Shown here piece after piece: positions 21,801 to 31,428 of a stretch of 64,000 bases of DNA (position 1 is its first letter; each line of letters begins with the position of its first letter). The position numbers and the translations under genes are program-made. The notes beneath the pieces were generated by a model. That model did not search any database. It had not been told where the DNA came from and saw only the letters and a program-made list of their open reading frames with translations. The DNA is from Clavaria fumosa (taxonomy: Eukaryota > Basidiomycota > Agaricomycetes > Agaricales > Clavariaceae), in assembly GCA_951802425.1 (NCBI GenBank), contig OX637797.1, positions 434,001-498,000 of the forward strand, in the 5' to 3' direction.

Positions 21801-22089
21801 TTTCCGCATCATTCCCTACTATCCGCGGTCGCAAACATCGATTCCAGTGACATCTATCATTGACCAAACAACGGAGATAAACGAGGACATCTCTCCAAAT
21901 CAAATAAATGAGGACATCTCTCCAAATCAAATAAACGAGGCATCACATATCTCTACCAACACCAAGGATGAGGAAAGCCAAGCCGCCGAACTATCTGATG
22001 AATCCGATAATGAAGCCGCTGACGACTACACTACGGAAACTCGTCCGCAATGCTCCGGAGCAACCCGGAACCTTCGGCCTTGCCATTAA
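18899..22089 (+). pseudogene. Gypsy2 pol: RT, RNase H, integrase; seven in-frame TGA
   Basis: One plus frame runs from FAWTETEKGRF to TAA 22087-22089 without a frameshift, broken only by TGA at 19744, 19879, 20227, 20314, 21013, 21070 and 21358. RT: SSYRSQWFCMLKKD, LTTFQTPLGAKRLTCIPMG, active site FVDDVV near 19442. RNase H: NEREARYSQAKIELYGLFRA. Integrase: HQCQTRQ zinc part, ITDNGAPF, NGVIERAHRS, then a GPY/F-like tail (RKTKPRFFGPMIV). At most of the stops (for example V*SFLG, N*WIAGI, WAE*TT) the family has arginine, so CGA became TGA. The N-terminal piece of the same protein lies inverted at 11879-12905. Confidence 0.93.
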
Positions 22090-22320
22090 GCACTTTCCTC
22101 CATCATATCTCTTAGTTCCCTATAATTTACATTGATTTTTTCTGACCCCCTCCCAAAAAATAAAAAATAAAAATAAAAATCGAAATTTCAGACAAGTCCA
22201 AACTTTATACCAGATGTTTCTTTAACCATTTTCTTACATTCTCACATCCCTCACTCACTTTTCTGGCACGACATAACATTGCAAATGGGAAAAATAAAAA
22301 CATATATAAAAATACGATAC
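22090..22320. other. Spacer between pol and the antisense gene
   Basis: AT-rich, with an A/T homopolymer cluster around 22150-22190. It should hold the 3' ends of both converging genes. I see no other feature. Confidence 0.4.
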
Positions 22321-23931
22321 TTATACAGTAAGGCGCTCACCAAGGAGAAGCATCCGGAGCAACTCGGCTCCGGCCTTCACCTGGTCGGCCCCCCTCTCCA
22401 TCATCTGGAGCACCTGCTCCAGCGCCTCTCTGACCGATGATCCCGCGGCCGCCTCCCGCTCCTTTCCCTTCTGGCTAGGACCCGCCTCCGCCTTCCTCCT
22501 CTTCGCTGACGGCTCCTCCACCAGCTCCACGCTGTCATCAATTTCATCCTCATCCTCCTCCTCCTCCTCCTCCGGCGTCGTCTCCTCGCGAACCGGTACC
22601 CGCGTCGCACCTCGCCTCAGCCTCTTGCCTCCGGTCGCCTCCGTCGCCTTCGGACCTGCTCTGCTCTGTTAGCCAACACGGATCCCATACCCCCTTGACT
22701 TACCTCCGGTGCCGGACACTGCTGCCTTCTCTGTTTTCACTCCTGAAACATACTTATCATTTGTCTCACCACGGAAATAAAAAGAATATTACTTACCTCG
22801 CACAGCCGATAAGCTGCACGACACCTTGTACGTCTGGCACCACCGGCATGCTATCCCCTCCACTCCGTAACACGCGCGCCGCTTCCGGGCGCACTCCTCA
22901 CATCCCGGATCGTGTTCCTATTCATTAGATCAGACACCTAAAACCTTCACACATTTTAATCAACCACTTACCTTATCTCCAGGCTGCCGCGCAGCCCGGG
23001 ATTTTATATCAGCCCCCGCCCCGCTTCTCCTCCCTCGCCCCCGCTCCGCCGCCTTCCGCCTCGCGATCTCCACCCACACCGGAGTCGCCGTCATCCGCCC
23101 GCCCACCCGAGGCTCCAACGTGAGGGGCACCTCCACCGTCTGCTGCCCCCCCCACAGCGGCACCGCACTCACTGCTGCCGCCTCGATAACTCCAACGGGC
23201 GTCACCCCGTCAGTTCCCCACATGGTCCGATGACCGTCCCGATCCTCTGCCGCCGCCACCCCGACCTCTCCTGTCCCCACCTCCGCAGTCGCTACATCGT
23301 CCGCATGCAGCTCCACGGCGTCAGGCGATACTGTTGTTGTTGCCGCTGCCGCTGCGGCGGGCTCTTCCGCTCCTGTCGTTGTCGTTGCTGCTGCTGTCAC
23401 TGCTGCTGCACCCACCTCTCCCTCCTCCTCGTCGTCCTCGCTCCCGACGATCCGACGCGCCCGGGCGAGTCGCGCCCTCTTCTCGGCAGCCCTCGCCGCC
23501 TCCGTGCGCCTCTCCTCCGCCTCCGCCTCCGCTGCGGCCCTCTCGGCGGCTCCCTTCTCCTCGCTCGCGCGCCTTCTCTCGACTTCGGCCTCCTCCTGTT
23601 TTCGCACTCGCTCGGTGGTCCACTCTTCCCCACGGATCTTTCGCCACTTCCTCAACCTTCGCGCCACGGGGACGAGCCCCTCGTCGATATCCACATCCTC
23701 CTCAAGGGCCACCACGTAACCAGCAAGAAAATCGTCCTGAGATGACATGTTAGCGCATTCCCACATTCGAGAAACTGGTTCACGCACTGCATCGCCTGCG
23801 TACATCCTCACCCACTCTGCGAATTCGCCATCTTGTCCACGTTCCGGCAACTCGACACCCGGAGCCATCGTCCGTGCCTCCTCCATCACCTGGACCGCGT
23901 TTTGGAAGATGAGAGAATCAAAGTTTTCCAT
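22321..23931 (-). CDS. Antisense four-exon gene in Gypsy2: coiled-coil protein with Zn(II)2Cys6 motif
   Basis: Exons 23931-22972, 22917-22797, 22742-22704 and 22655-22321 join with consensus GTAAGT donors and AG acceptors and keep frame throughout (1,455 nt, 484 aa, TAA). The N-terminus is acidic and helical (about 1-90). A long Glu/Arg/Ala coiled coil covers about 105-165, and low-complexity Ala/Thr runs follow. Exon 2 encodes C326-x2-C-x6-C-x7-C-x2-C-x6-C354, exactly the spacing of fungal binuclear zinc clusters, which bind DNA in transcription factors. The tail holds an acidic run, a KRRK basic patch and a C-terminal helix. The gene lies wholly between the pol stop and the 3' LTR, antisense to the element. 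All splice sites and the frame are intact while pol is dead. Function is unknown; a DNA- or RNA-binding accessory factor, or a captured host gene, would fit. Confidence 0.75.
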
Positions 23932-24090
23932 TTTTTGAAGAGTCGACGCGTCGTTGTTGCTGGAGAAAGCACAAGTGTGTGTTTGGACCTATGTGCACCC
24001 ACACGACGCGTACTTCAGGATCAACAAAACGATTATTTGGCCTTGTTTGGTTGCAACCAAGGGCGGTTGCATTTTCAGCCCCCAGGAGAA
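23932..24090. other. Leader of the antisense gene and 3' polypurine tract of Gypsy2
   Basis: This 159 bp joins the ATG of the antisense gene to the LTR. Just before the LTR the plus strand reads CAGCCCCCAGGAGAA, a weak purine-rich tract. The promoter of the antisense gene must lie here or in the LTR itself. Confidence 0.4.
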
Positions 24091-25014
24091 TGTAAGGATG
24101 ATATGTTGTTTAAACAAGGAAACTTAACAGATATTGACTATCTGGATATTTTGGCATCCAAGATAATTACGCCTGACGCGATCCGATAACGATCCGATAA
24201 CGATCCGGTACTGTCCGACGACATCTGGAACATCCGATAAATATCTGACATCAGACTCTCCGGTCTCTCCCCATGATGATCACAACCCACAGGTCACACA
24301 CACCGCCTATGCCTTTCCATTTCATCACTCCAGCATGGTCAGCACTCAACGCACTCACTATTCCATTCCCATTCCCGTATTTCATATACCATGCTGTAAA
24401 TTTCATATTTTGATCCCTTTCAAGTATCCATTCATTGATACGTTTCAGACCCTTTGCACTGCCTTGCCCTTTGTTCCTAGTACTCCTTTGCTGTACCACC
24501 TACACTCTCCTTCAGTTTACAAGCGATCCGGACATGTGCTAGTCATCAGATATTCCTTCCCTCTGAACCGCATGACTCCTTTACAAATTAAAGACCCCTA
24601 TATGACCCCTTGTACGATATCGCACTGCCTTCTATAGCTTCCGGAGATTTCCGTAGAATCGGGTATGCTGTACTTAGAAAAATGTACTTAAGTATGTACC
24701 GGACTATACGGAAATCCAGCTTTTTGAACACCCACATTGTGCTGTGATCCTTAGCAAGCTCACCCTTCGTTGTACCTATTGATTCGCTGGCCTTCATCGT
24801 TGCCAGCCCCTTGAACCTTCGATCCGAACAGCGGACTCTACCGGATCTGATACCAGATACTCCAGATAACATATACTTTCATTTTCTAAACCTCTTACAC
24901 TCAATCTCTGCATCCTCCAAGGTTTTGTCTAGTGTCTCCATTGTGTAATAAGACCCCCTGAAGAACCCGGCCGCGAACATCTATTTGCAGCCAACACCTG
25001 TACAGCCTACTACA
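24091..25014 (+). repeat. Gypsy2 3' LTR, complete (924 bp)
   Basis: It runs from TGTAAGGATGATATG to GCCTACTACA. It serves as the reference that reveals the split 5' LTR (10775-11303 plus inverted 14846-15233). Compared with the left copy most changes are C-to-T or G-to-A at CpG. CCAT follows directly (25015-25018), matching CCGT at 10771-10774. Confidence 0.92.
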
Positions 25015-25755
25015 CCATGGCAAACCCATCACCAGTAATCTTGCTCAACATGAAGAGAATCTTGTTGAGGTCTGAAGCATAGAGTCCCTGGTTACCCAGG
25101 AACTGCAAACAGAGGGACCAAAGGAAGGTCTGGAAATTCTTCTTGTTGCCATCAAAAGGGGAGATGGCTAGGTCCAGCCTTAGCATTTGGGCTGTGGGCA
25201 CAGCATCTGCCATTTCTGGTTCTGGTGAGGGCAGTAGTCATGGAGGATGAACTGTTCATATCCAATGAGACTAAGCTCTGTCTGGATCTCCACAGAAATG
25301 TGCATTGGTTCATATGTCGGCTTGTTATTGTTGGAATTCATGTATTCCTTGAGGTTGTTGAGGTTGATGTCAATGGGGCTATGGGCCAGTGATCTTGTAC
25401 CTGAGGTTGCAGAGTCTGGCAGGGCAATTCTCAATGCTTCTCTAAGTCTCTCCTCTTGCCTACTCTGTTCCTGTGCATATAGCCTAGCAAAGGAAGGGGC
25501 CAATCGCCTTTCTTCCTCTATAATCCAGAGTTCGAAGGGGCACAGCTCTCACAGTCTCAGCACTGCAGTTTCAGTCTCTGAGTAATCTGATTCAGTAGGG
25601 GTGTCTGGGTAGAAATCTCTTCTTACACAGCTATCAAAGTATCTGCTCCAATATTCATTCTCTCCAAAGTCCAATATGGCTTTTAGCCACTCCTCGGTGA
25701 TGTCGTCATTATGCATCAGGTACACCAGGGTGTTTCTCTTGTTGTTCTGTTGCAC
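25015..25755 (-). pseudogene. Gypsy1 Gag, N-terminal part
   Basis: Minus-strand frames give a gypsy capsid start: an acidic leader (25549-25755), a middle block (about 25180-25503) and LDLAISPFDGNKKNFQTFLW with KILFMLSKITGDGFA, the typical P-F-x-G capsid motif. Frame breaks separate the pieces. The protein ends at the Gypsy2 junction and continues at 10774 with EWVNMRADEI. Confidence 0.8.
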
Positions 25756-26159
25756 ACGATGGGCAGGGGTTTGGGAAAGCAGCTAAGCCAACTGGGATGG
25801 ACAGGGTTGAGGTAGCTGAGGGGTGGACATTGAAATTGTGTCAGTCTGAGTCCCTCACAAAGAGTGCAAGGGGGAAGTAACTTGATTTCAATGTGAGAAA
25901 CTATGACTATTACATAGGCAGTATATATACTGGAGAAGGGGGCAGTGTGGGGTGTGAGTCATGAGGAGGGGAATGAAGCTACATGCACTGAGTCATGAGG
26001 AGTCAGAGAAGTGGATTAGGGCAAAAGGAATACTAAATGAAGAAGGTGGCAGCAAGGCACAGATAAGGAACAATGGCAGGGGGAATACTTGGCATGGGCT
26101 TGGCTGCCCATGGGGAGGCCTCAGCTAGACCTGATTAGGATAGATTGTTTGATGGGAGC
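25756..26159 (-). other. Gypsy1 leader between 5' LTR and gag
   Basis: No coding similarity is visible. By position (minus strand, between the LTR ending at 26160 and the Gag start) it is the untranslated leader of Gypsy1. A short primer-binding site could not be identified with confidence. Confidence 0.4.
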
Positions 26160-26418
26160 TGTCAGTCCCGCTGTCCTGGATCTGCCTCCATCATGAATTC
26201 CAAAGTGTGGGAAAGACTGTGAAACATGGGTGGGGTCATGTGATGGGTGCTTCTAGCATCACTACTGATACTGGTGTGGGGTCACAGATGGGTGGCAAAG
26301 GTCGTGAGCAGGCATCAAAGGTTGTGGGCAGTCACGTGATTTCGCTCTCATTTCCCGTTGTTGCTCCTTGGAACATGTTTGGGTTGTATGGTGGTGGCTT
26401 ATGTAAGCGGTTCTGACA
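26160..26418 (-). repeat. Gypsy1 5' LTR, 259 bp
   Basis: On the minus strand it starts TGTCAGAACCGCTTACATAA and ends GGGACTGACA, giving matching TGTCAG/CTGACA termini. It contains ATCACGTGACT and ATCACATGACC sites. It abuts a copia pol fragment at the active-site region with no obvious target duplication (GGAGC before, ATAAC after), so deletion or recombination followed its insertion. Confidence 0.7.
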
Positions 26419-27360
26419 ATAACATGATTGTGATGGGAAACACCAGGGCTGCAGTGGATACAGTAAAATTGGAACTCTGGGAATCCTTTGAAATAATGGA
26501 CCAAGGCAAGCTCACTTGGCTCCTTGGATTCGAGGTGCAGCACGACAGAGCTGCAAGGACAGTGAGCATCAATCAAAGAGCATATATTGATGCACTTGCC
26601 TGACATTTTGGACCTGAGAATGCCTGTCCTGTACACATTCCCATGGATCCCATGACACTGCTGTTGAAAGAGCAATGCTCTCAAAAGGTGATAGATGTAC
26701 CCTACCAGGAGGCATGTGGCAGCATACTATGGCCAGTGGTCATAACTCATCCCAACATTCAGCTTGCTGTCAGCATCCTGTCCCAGTTCATGCAGAACCC
26801 AGTGCATGAACATTGGGAAGCTTTGAAACAAGTTGTCAGGTATCTAAACATGACAAAAGACATGTGGCTTACCCTAGGCAGTGCAGGATCCCATCCACAG
26901 ATTTTCTCTGATGCAGACTGGGCATGGCAGGCAGACCATCACTCAATATCAGGTTTTGTTGCTCAAGTGGGATGTGGTGCCATAACTTGGTTGTTGAAGT
27001 GCCAGATGTTGGTGGCACAGTCAAGCACTGAGGCAGAATACATAGCAGCCACCCATGCTGTGCAAGAAATTTGCTGGTTATGGAGTTTCTTGGACAAGCT
27101 AGATGCAGCAGAGCCTGGGCCAACTGTCCTCCTATTGGACAACCAGTCAATGATAGTGATCATCAAAAATAACAAATTGAACATGCAAACAAAACATATC
27201 AACATCTGATACCATTTTATTTGTGAAGCTGTCAAGCAAGGAATGATCACAGTCAGCTACATACCCACCAGTAAGAATGTGGCCAATGGATTCACAATGC
27301 TGCTGGCATGCCCAGCATTCAAAATATTCATCTGAGAGCTTGTGCTGTTGTCTGCTTGAA
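26419..27360 (+). pseudogene. Copia pol fragment: end of RT and RNase H
   Basis: The plus frame begins just after the place of the catalytic YVDD (NNMIVMGNT), continues through RT thumb sequence (LTWLLGFEVQHDR) and RNase H (DADWAWQADHHSISGFVA, SSTEAEYIAA, DNQSMIV, TKHINI) and fades near 27350. Three in-frame TGA codons (ALA*HFG, NI*YHF, FI*ELV) sit where relatives mostly have arginine. Everything upstream of YVDD is missing, replaced by the LTR of Gypsy1. Confidence 0.9.
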
Positions 27361-27380
27361 GGGGAGTGATGGTAATCAGA

Positions 27381-27669
27381 TGTCAGGACTGCTTACATAA
27401 GCACCTGAGAAGCAAGAGGGAGGGTTGCGAAAGAGATGCGGGAAGATCGTGGGAAAGTCACGTGACCCGGACAGGTGGCGGGTTATGTAATGCAAAGTCA
27501 CATGACCCGGGCCTGGGCGCATCACGTGACTCACGGGGTCCGAGCGTGGGAACACCGGCAACTCCTGGGGCTCCCACTATATATACTACATCTTTTTCCT
27601 ACTTGTACCCTTTTCCCCTTATGTTAGTATCATCATCATTGACCTTACGTTGAGTTGTGTGAGCTGACA
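27381..27669 (+). repeat. LTR following the copia fragment, gypsy-like sequence
   Basis: It runs 289 bp from TGTCAGGACTGCTTACATAA to TGTGAGCTGACA, with perfect TGTCAG/CTGACA ends, preceded by GAAGGGGAGTGATGG, a polypurine tract. It is alignable over its full length with the gypsy LTR at 5020-5312 (shared GGCCTGGGCGCATCACGTGA and CCCTTTTCCCCTTAT). It carries three TCACRTGA palindromes. Confidence 0.8.
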
Positions 27670-28084
27670 TCAAGCTGCCACCTTCCATAATCCTCTTGCC
27701 TTTTTGGTTATGCCTATTGGCGCTGCCACAGCTCAGTCCATACTCTGACTGAGCTGTGAGTAATTCTGATAGTAATTCTGATTTTCATCAATCATTTCAC
27801 ATTTCCTGATGTCCAAATGTAGAACAGATATCCCTTAGGTAGTTTACAATGCAGTCTGCACTATGACTGAGCTAACAGATATCTCTTAGCCTTAATTTCT
27901 ATAGCAGCAGCAGGTAGAATTTCTCTGTAAGTGGATTTTGAGCATTGATGTTGGTTGGATTGTTCTCATCAATGTTCTCACTGTGTTGTTGATTTATTGC
28001 AGTTTATTTTCTTGGTTCAATGCATTATGTCACATGTAATTACATAAATTACAAGAAAGGAAATGCATGTGATTGTGGAGTGGG
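27670..28084. other. Gene-free stretch
   Basis: AT-rich sequence in which GACTGAGCT occurs twice (about 27750 and 27860) with flanking CAGATATC. I recognise no gene or element here. Confidence 0.4.
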
Positions 28085-28307
28085 CTAGTGTTGCCATGGC
28101 TTAGCTAATCAGCCACTTTCAAGTGGCTAAGCAACAAGCCATTGGACGGCCAGCAGCTAAACCAGAACCTGCACCACACTGGCTCATAGACCTTAATGGT
28201 GTAATACAGGAGCTGAGCATTTGGCATGGCCATGGGCCTGTTTGCAGCCAAGGCAGGCACTCAAAGTTTTCAGATCAGAAATGGGAGCCGAGCCATGGCA
28301 ACACTAG
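28085..28307. mobile_element. Small MITE, 223 bp, with 16-bp perfect inverted termini
   Basis: Termini are CTAGTGTTGCCATGGC and its exact reverse complement. Both flanks adjoin AGTGGG (28079-28084 and 28308-28313), a candidate 6-bp target duplication. A second copy, cut on its left side, lies at 34084-34250. Similarity between the copies continues about 30 bp past the right terminus (through CAGCTCAA..TTGAGCTCTC), so the mobile unit may be longer or the region was duplicated. Confidence 0.6.
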
Positions 28308-28583
28308 AGTGGGCCAGCTCAAATTGAGCTCTCAGGCCCAGTGAGAATTGACACAATTCTGCTTGATTGAGTTCTATTCTCAGTGCGAAGATTTGATTTA
28401 TTCTAATTTAAGTCGATTCCATATATAAACTTTATTATGTAACCAGATGGCCTGCCTTTTTTAACCCTCTTCTGGGACTGCCAGTGACGCAATAAAAGCT
28501 CTTGCGATGTTTCTGCCAACTTGCAAAAATGAAAAGATAAAGATTTCCTAAGTCCCTCCTAAGTCCCTCTCATTGTCAGCTCT

Positions 28584-29478
28584 ATGAATCTCTCGGAACG
28601 CATTTGCCACTGTTCTGCACACTGTGGCTCGTCTGGAAAGAGTGTATCCCTCTCAACCTACAACAGACATGCCCGGGCTCGGCATCGCAACCAATTCGGA
28701 GTTCCTTTCAATGCACTACTGGCTTCTTTACCAACAAATGAACAGCCCAGAATGAGAGTAAGGGCATGCAAAGATTCTGAGACTACGCAGTCACACAAAA
28801 CTTGAGCAGAGCAGACATCAAAGCGGCGAAGACTAAACATTATTGTGAGTGTTGTGGAATTTCGAAGAGAATTCATTTACTCATAGCGATGGAAGGAGCC
28901 TACCGTGCTTGATCTGCGCTCATTGCCACCTCCTGCCCCTCCCACTTCTGAATCTGTGCCACACAATTGCCATGACCACGATAGCAGCGAGCCTGAGGAA
29001 AATGACAATGTCCCTCCATGCCTGCCGCAAGATATCCCACATGCTCCGGCACCCATTGGCGAGGACCCAGAAGTCTTTGACTGCCACATTGAGGAGCTGC
29101 AGGCTACGTGCGAGCTCATTGAGATTGTTCGGAATGCGAGACTGGGTGATACTCATTGCAAATTGGGCACTGACTTTGTCTCCCAGATTCGAAACCCTCC
29201 GGAGGTGCCTCTCATTCTGGACGATCCTGATTTGCAGCTATCTCTTGACGTCTATCTGGCTACCACAAATGCATCCCAGGAAACCTATGTCCATGTGCAT
29301 GAAGGAATTCTCTGGTGATACCCCAACAGTCAAATGCTCTTGTTCGAATGAGTCAAATGCGCTGTTGCCGAACCGAGTGGTGTATACTGCATAGTTCATG
29401 ACATGTGTGTAAACTCTTGCTTGGCATACACCGGTGTCTGGCAAGATCTCGAGGAATGCCCAATGTGCAGAGAATCAC
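28584..29478 (+). pseudogene. 5' half of CACTA/tnp2-type transposase gene
   Basis: The first exon encodes ICHCSAHCGSSGKSVSLSTY with RHARARH, the cysteine-rich start of basidiomycete tnp2 proteins. A second exon (about 28905-29320) is acidic and ends in SLDVYLATTNASQETY. Reading continues through two in-frame TGAs (near 29318 and 29351) to VYCIVHDMCVNSCLAYTG and CPMCRESQY, the conserved C-x3-C...C-x2-C block that precedes the catalytic domain. The gene then stops at the junction with Gypsy3 (about 29478-29490), so the catalytic half is absent. Both stops sit at likely arginine positions. Confidence 0.7.
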
Positions 29479-30149
29479 AGTATCATCAGGGTAAAATCCG
29501 ATGCCATCTTCCACATGTCCTCAGGCTCTATGTGTACTTGTTCGTACATGTCCGATAGGTCAATCTTTGACCTATATGTGGCTCTAGCCATGTCCTGTCT
29601 GATCTGATCTTGATCAGGCAATGGGGTAATATCTTGTACAGTGTTTGCATTCTGTTTCCGGCAGTCTACAACTGTCCATAGCAGCAGGTTCCAGCTGCTT
29701 TTTGGTATGCATAGCATAGGAGCTGCTTGCAATGCTGCTCCTGCTTCCCACCAACTGTTAGTAATATAACAGTTCACTTTCTCAAGGAACAGTTCCTTGA
29801 ATGCCTCAGCACACTGAGGCAGGTAGTAATTATAGACTTTCTTTTCGTCTATCAAAGGTATGCAGTGGTTTACTGCTCGAAATGGAGGTGGTCTGGGGGG
29901 AACTCCCCCAAAGAGTTTGGCATACTGGTTAAACCAGTACTCCCACCTGCCTTCAAGGTAGGCATTGTCTTTCAATTTTACAGAGGCATTAGCCTCTCCC
30001 CCCTTCCAGGGCTCACCCTTGTCACAGGGGCCTGTTAGGGCCTGTCCCATCTTGTAAGTAATGCCAAAGGTCGACTTGTTGGTGACCGATCTTGGAAACT
30101 CACTAAGACCAATCAACTGTTGAGCACAGTCAAGAATGCTCAGTCCTGG
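29479..30149 (-). pseudogene. Gypsy3 reverse transcriptase, N-terminal part
   Basis: The minus-strand frame gives the RT entry region of a Ty3/gypsy element: LFGGVPPRPPPFRAVNHCI, MLCIPKSSWNLLLWTVVDCR, DQDQIRQDMARATYRSKIDL, SDMYEQVHIEPEDMWK. It ends before the catalytic aspartates at the junction with the transposase fragment. Integrase, RNase H and 3' LTR of this copy are missing. Confidence 0.85.
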
Positions 30150-31428
30150 AAGGTCGCGAGGACATCTGAAAGGTGTAAGAAGGGAAATAGACAGGTAGGG
30201 GGAAGGGAGACGTCACTGGGAAGGTTGCGAAGTTGGTGGATGAAGTGTAAAGAAGGGAAAGGATGAGTTGAGAGAAATGGGTAACACTGAGAAGATCGCG
30301 GAGTTGACCAATGAAGTGTAAAGAAAGAAATAGATGAGGAGGGAGAAACAGATGATGTTGAGGGAGTTGCGGGTAGTTGTGACAATGTTGAGAGGTGTGT
30401 CGGTGAAGGCAATGACTTTGCCAACCGACGAGAGAACCTACAGGGTTCGAGGAATCAGTACCAAGATGAAGGAAAGGAAATACTTAGAGCGCGCAAGTTG
30501 TACAAGTGCGGAGGATGAGTTTAGAAAGAAGCAGGGTGGTCTTGGTATTGTCGAGGTCACCAAGTGAGACAAGACCTATCAATCACAGTGGTTCCAAGCT
30601 CAAAGGGTGTAATAGCCTCAAGCTTAAACCAATGTGCATTAATATCAAGTCTAGTGTACGAGAAGTACATGCAAGACTTATATACATGTGTACAGAAGAG
30701 TATAATGAAAAAGGAAAAGTACAGAGGTCGCCAGGTGACAGAACTATAGTAGTGTGGGGTATGTTTAGTTGTATAGTAACTAGGCACATGCTCTACTAAG
30801 GTCGCGAGGGGTTAGGAATGCATAGGTAAGGTCATGAGCATGACCAGTCATGGGTTGTGACCTGGTTAAATAATCATATACATAACTATAACTACAGGGG
30901 GATTCTCAGATCATACATAATGTAGTTATAGATGATTGAGGAGAGGAAGGGGAACATAATTTGAAAGGAATATACAGCTGACCATTGGTGGCACATTTGA
31001 GTGTTAAGGTTGTGAGGTCATAAGAGTGGTCACATGGGTGACGCTAGTGATGCAGGTGACCTTGGGTGGGAAGTCACGTGGGTAACGCTGGTAATGTGGG
31101 TAATGGTCATAATGCTGATAACGTATTGGCACTGGTAGTAGTAGTGCCGAGGGTGCCAAGCAGCAAGTCACATGCCAGCTGAAGAAGATGCGCAACGGCG
31201 TGTCGCACGTCGAGATGGTGGGTTCGGGTGGTAGGTACATATAATGTGTGATGGGGAAGAGTGTCGCGAGTACAGCGTGGTGGTCACGAGTGTCGTGTAA
31301 GGGCAGAGAAGGTCAGAGAGGCTTCCGGAAGGGAACAACAGGTTCCGAAAGTGTGTAGAGGGCCACCAGGAGGTTTGTAGGTGTTGGTAAAGTCAGCTTG
31401 AGTAAGGGAAAAATGAATGGGTCCTGAC
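30150..31428 (-). mobile_element. Non-coding insert within Gypsy3 pol (possible LTR-type element)
   Basis: About 1.28 kb separates the protease from the RT of Gypsy3, and neither neighbour extends into it. On the minus strand its edge reads TGTCAGGACCCATTC, an LTR-like start similar to the other TGTCAGGA LTRs here. The interior holds repeated GGTCGCGAG-type motifs and two GAAGTGTAAAGAA blocks (about 30245 and 30315) but no protein similarity. The other boundary and a target duplication could not be fixed, so identity as a solo LTR or short non-autonomous element is an inference. Confidence 0.4.

Larger units (their letters stand above)
10775..25014 (+). mobile_element. Gypsy2: nested, internally inverted LTR retrotransposon
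   Basis: The element is bounded by a TGTAAGGATG start at 10775 and a complete 924 bp LTR ending CTACTACA at 25014. It interrupts Gypsy1 Gag, and the four bases on each side (CCGT before, CCAT after) look like a target duplication with one CpG transition. Removing the element and one duplicate restores the Gag frame (GDGFA, then EWVNMRAD). Contents in order: 5' LTR part, an inverted block holding gag-protease, a second LTR element inserted in pol, the RT-integrase half of pol, an antisense Zn2Cys6 gene, and the 3' LTR. Orientation and order are explained by one insertion followed by one inversion. Confidence 0.85.

Noticed and set aside
18899..22089. UGA recoding (selenocysteine or tryptophan) in Gypsy2 pol
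   Set aside because: The stops fall at arginine positions, the host genes use TGA as a true terminator (for example RPP1, SWA2 and the Nudix gene), and CpG decay explains the pattern with no special machinery.
23230..23753. Plus-strand frames opposite the Zn2Cys6 gene
   Set aside because: Cys/Arg/Pro/Ser-rich shadows caused by the GC-rich coding strand. The minus-strand gene has the splice sites and the zinc cluster.
26160..27669. One complete copia element with LTRs at both ends (26160-26418 and 27381-27669)
   Set aside because: The two LTRs are in opposite orientation and of different length, and the left one faces Gypsy1 Gag on the minus strand, so it belongs to Gypsy1.
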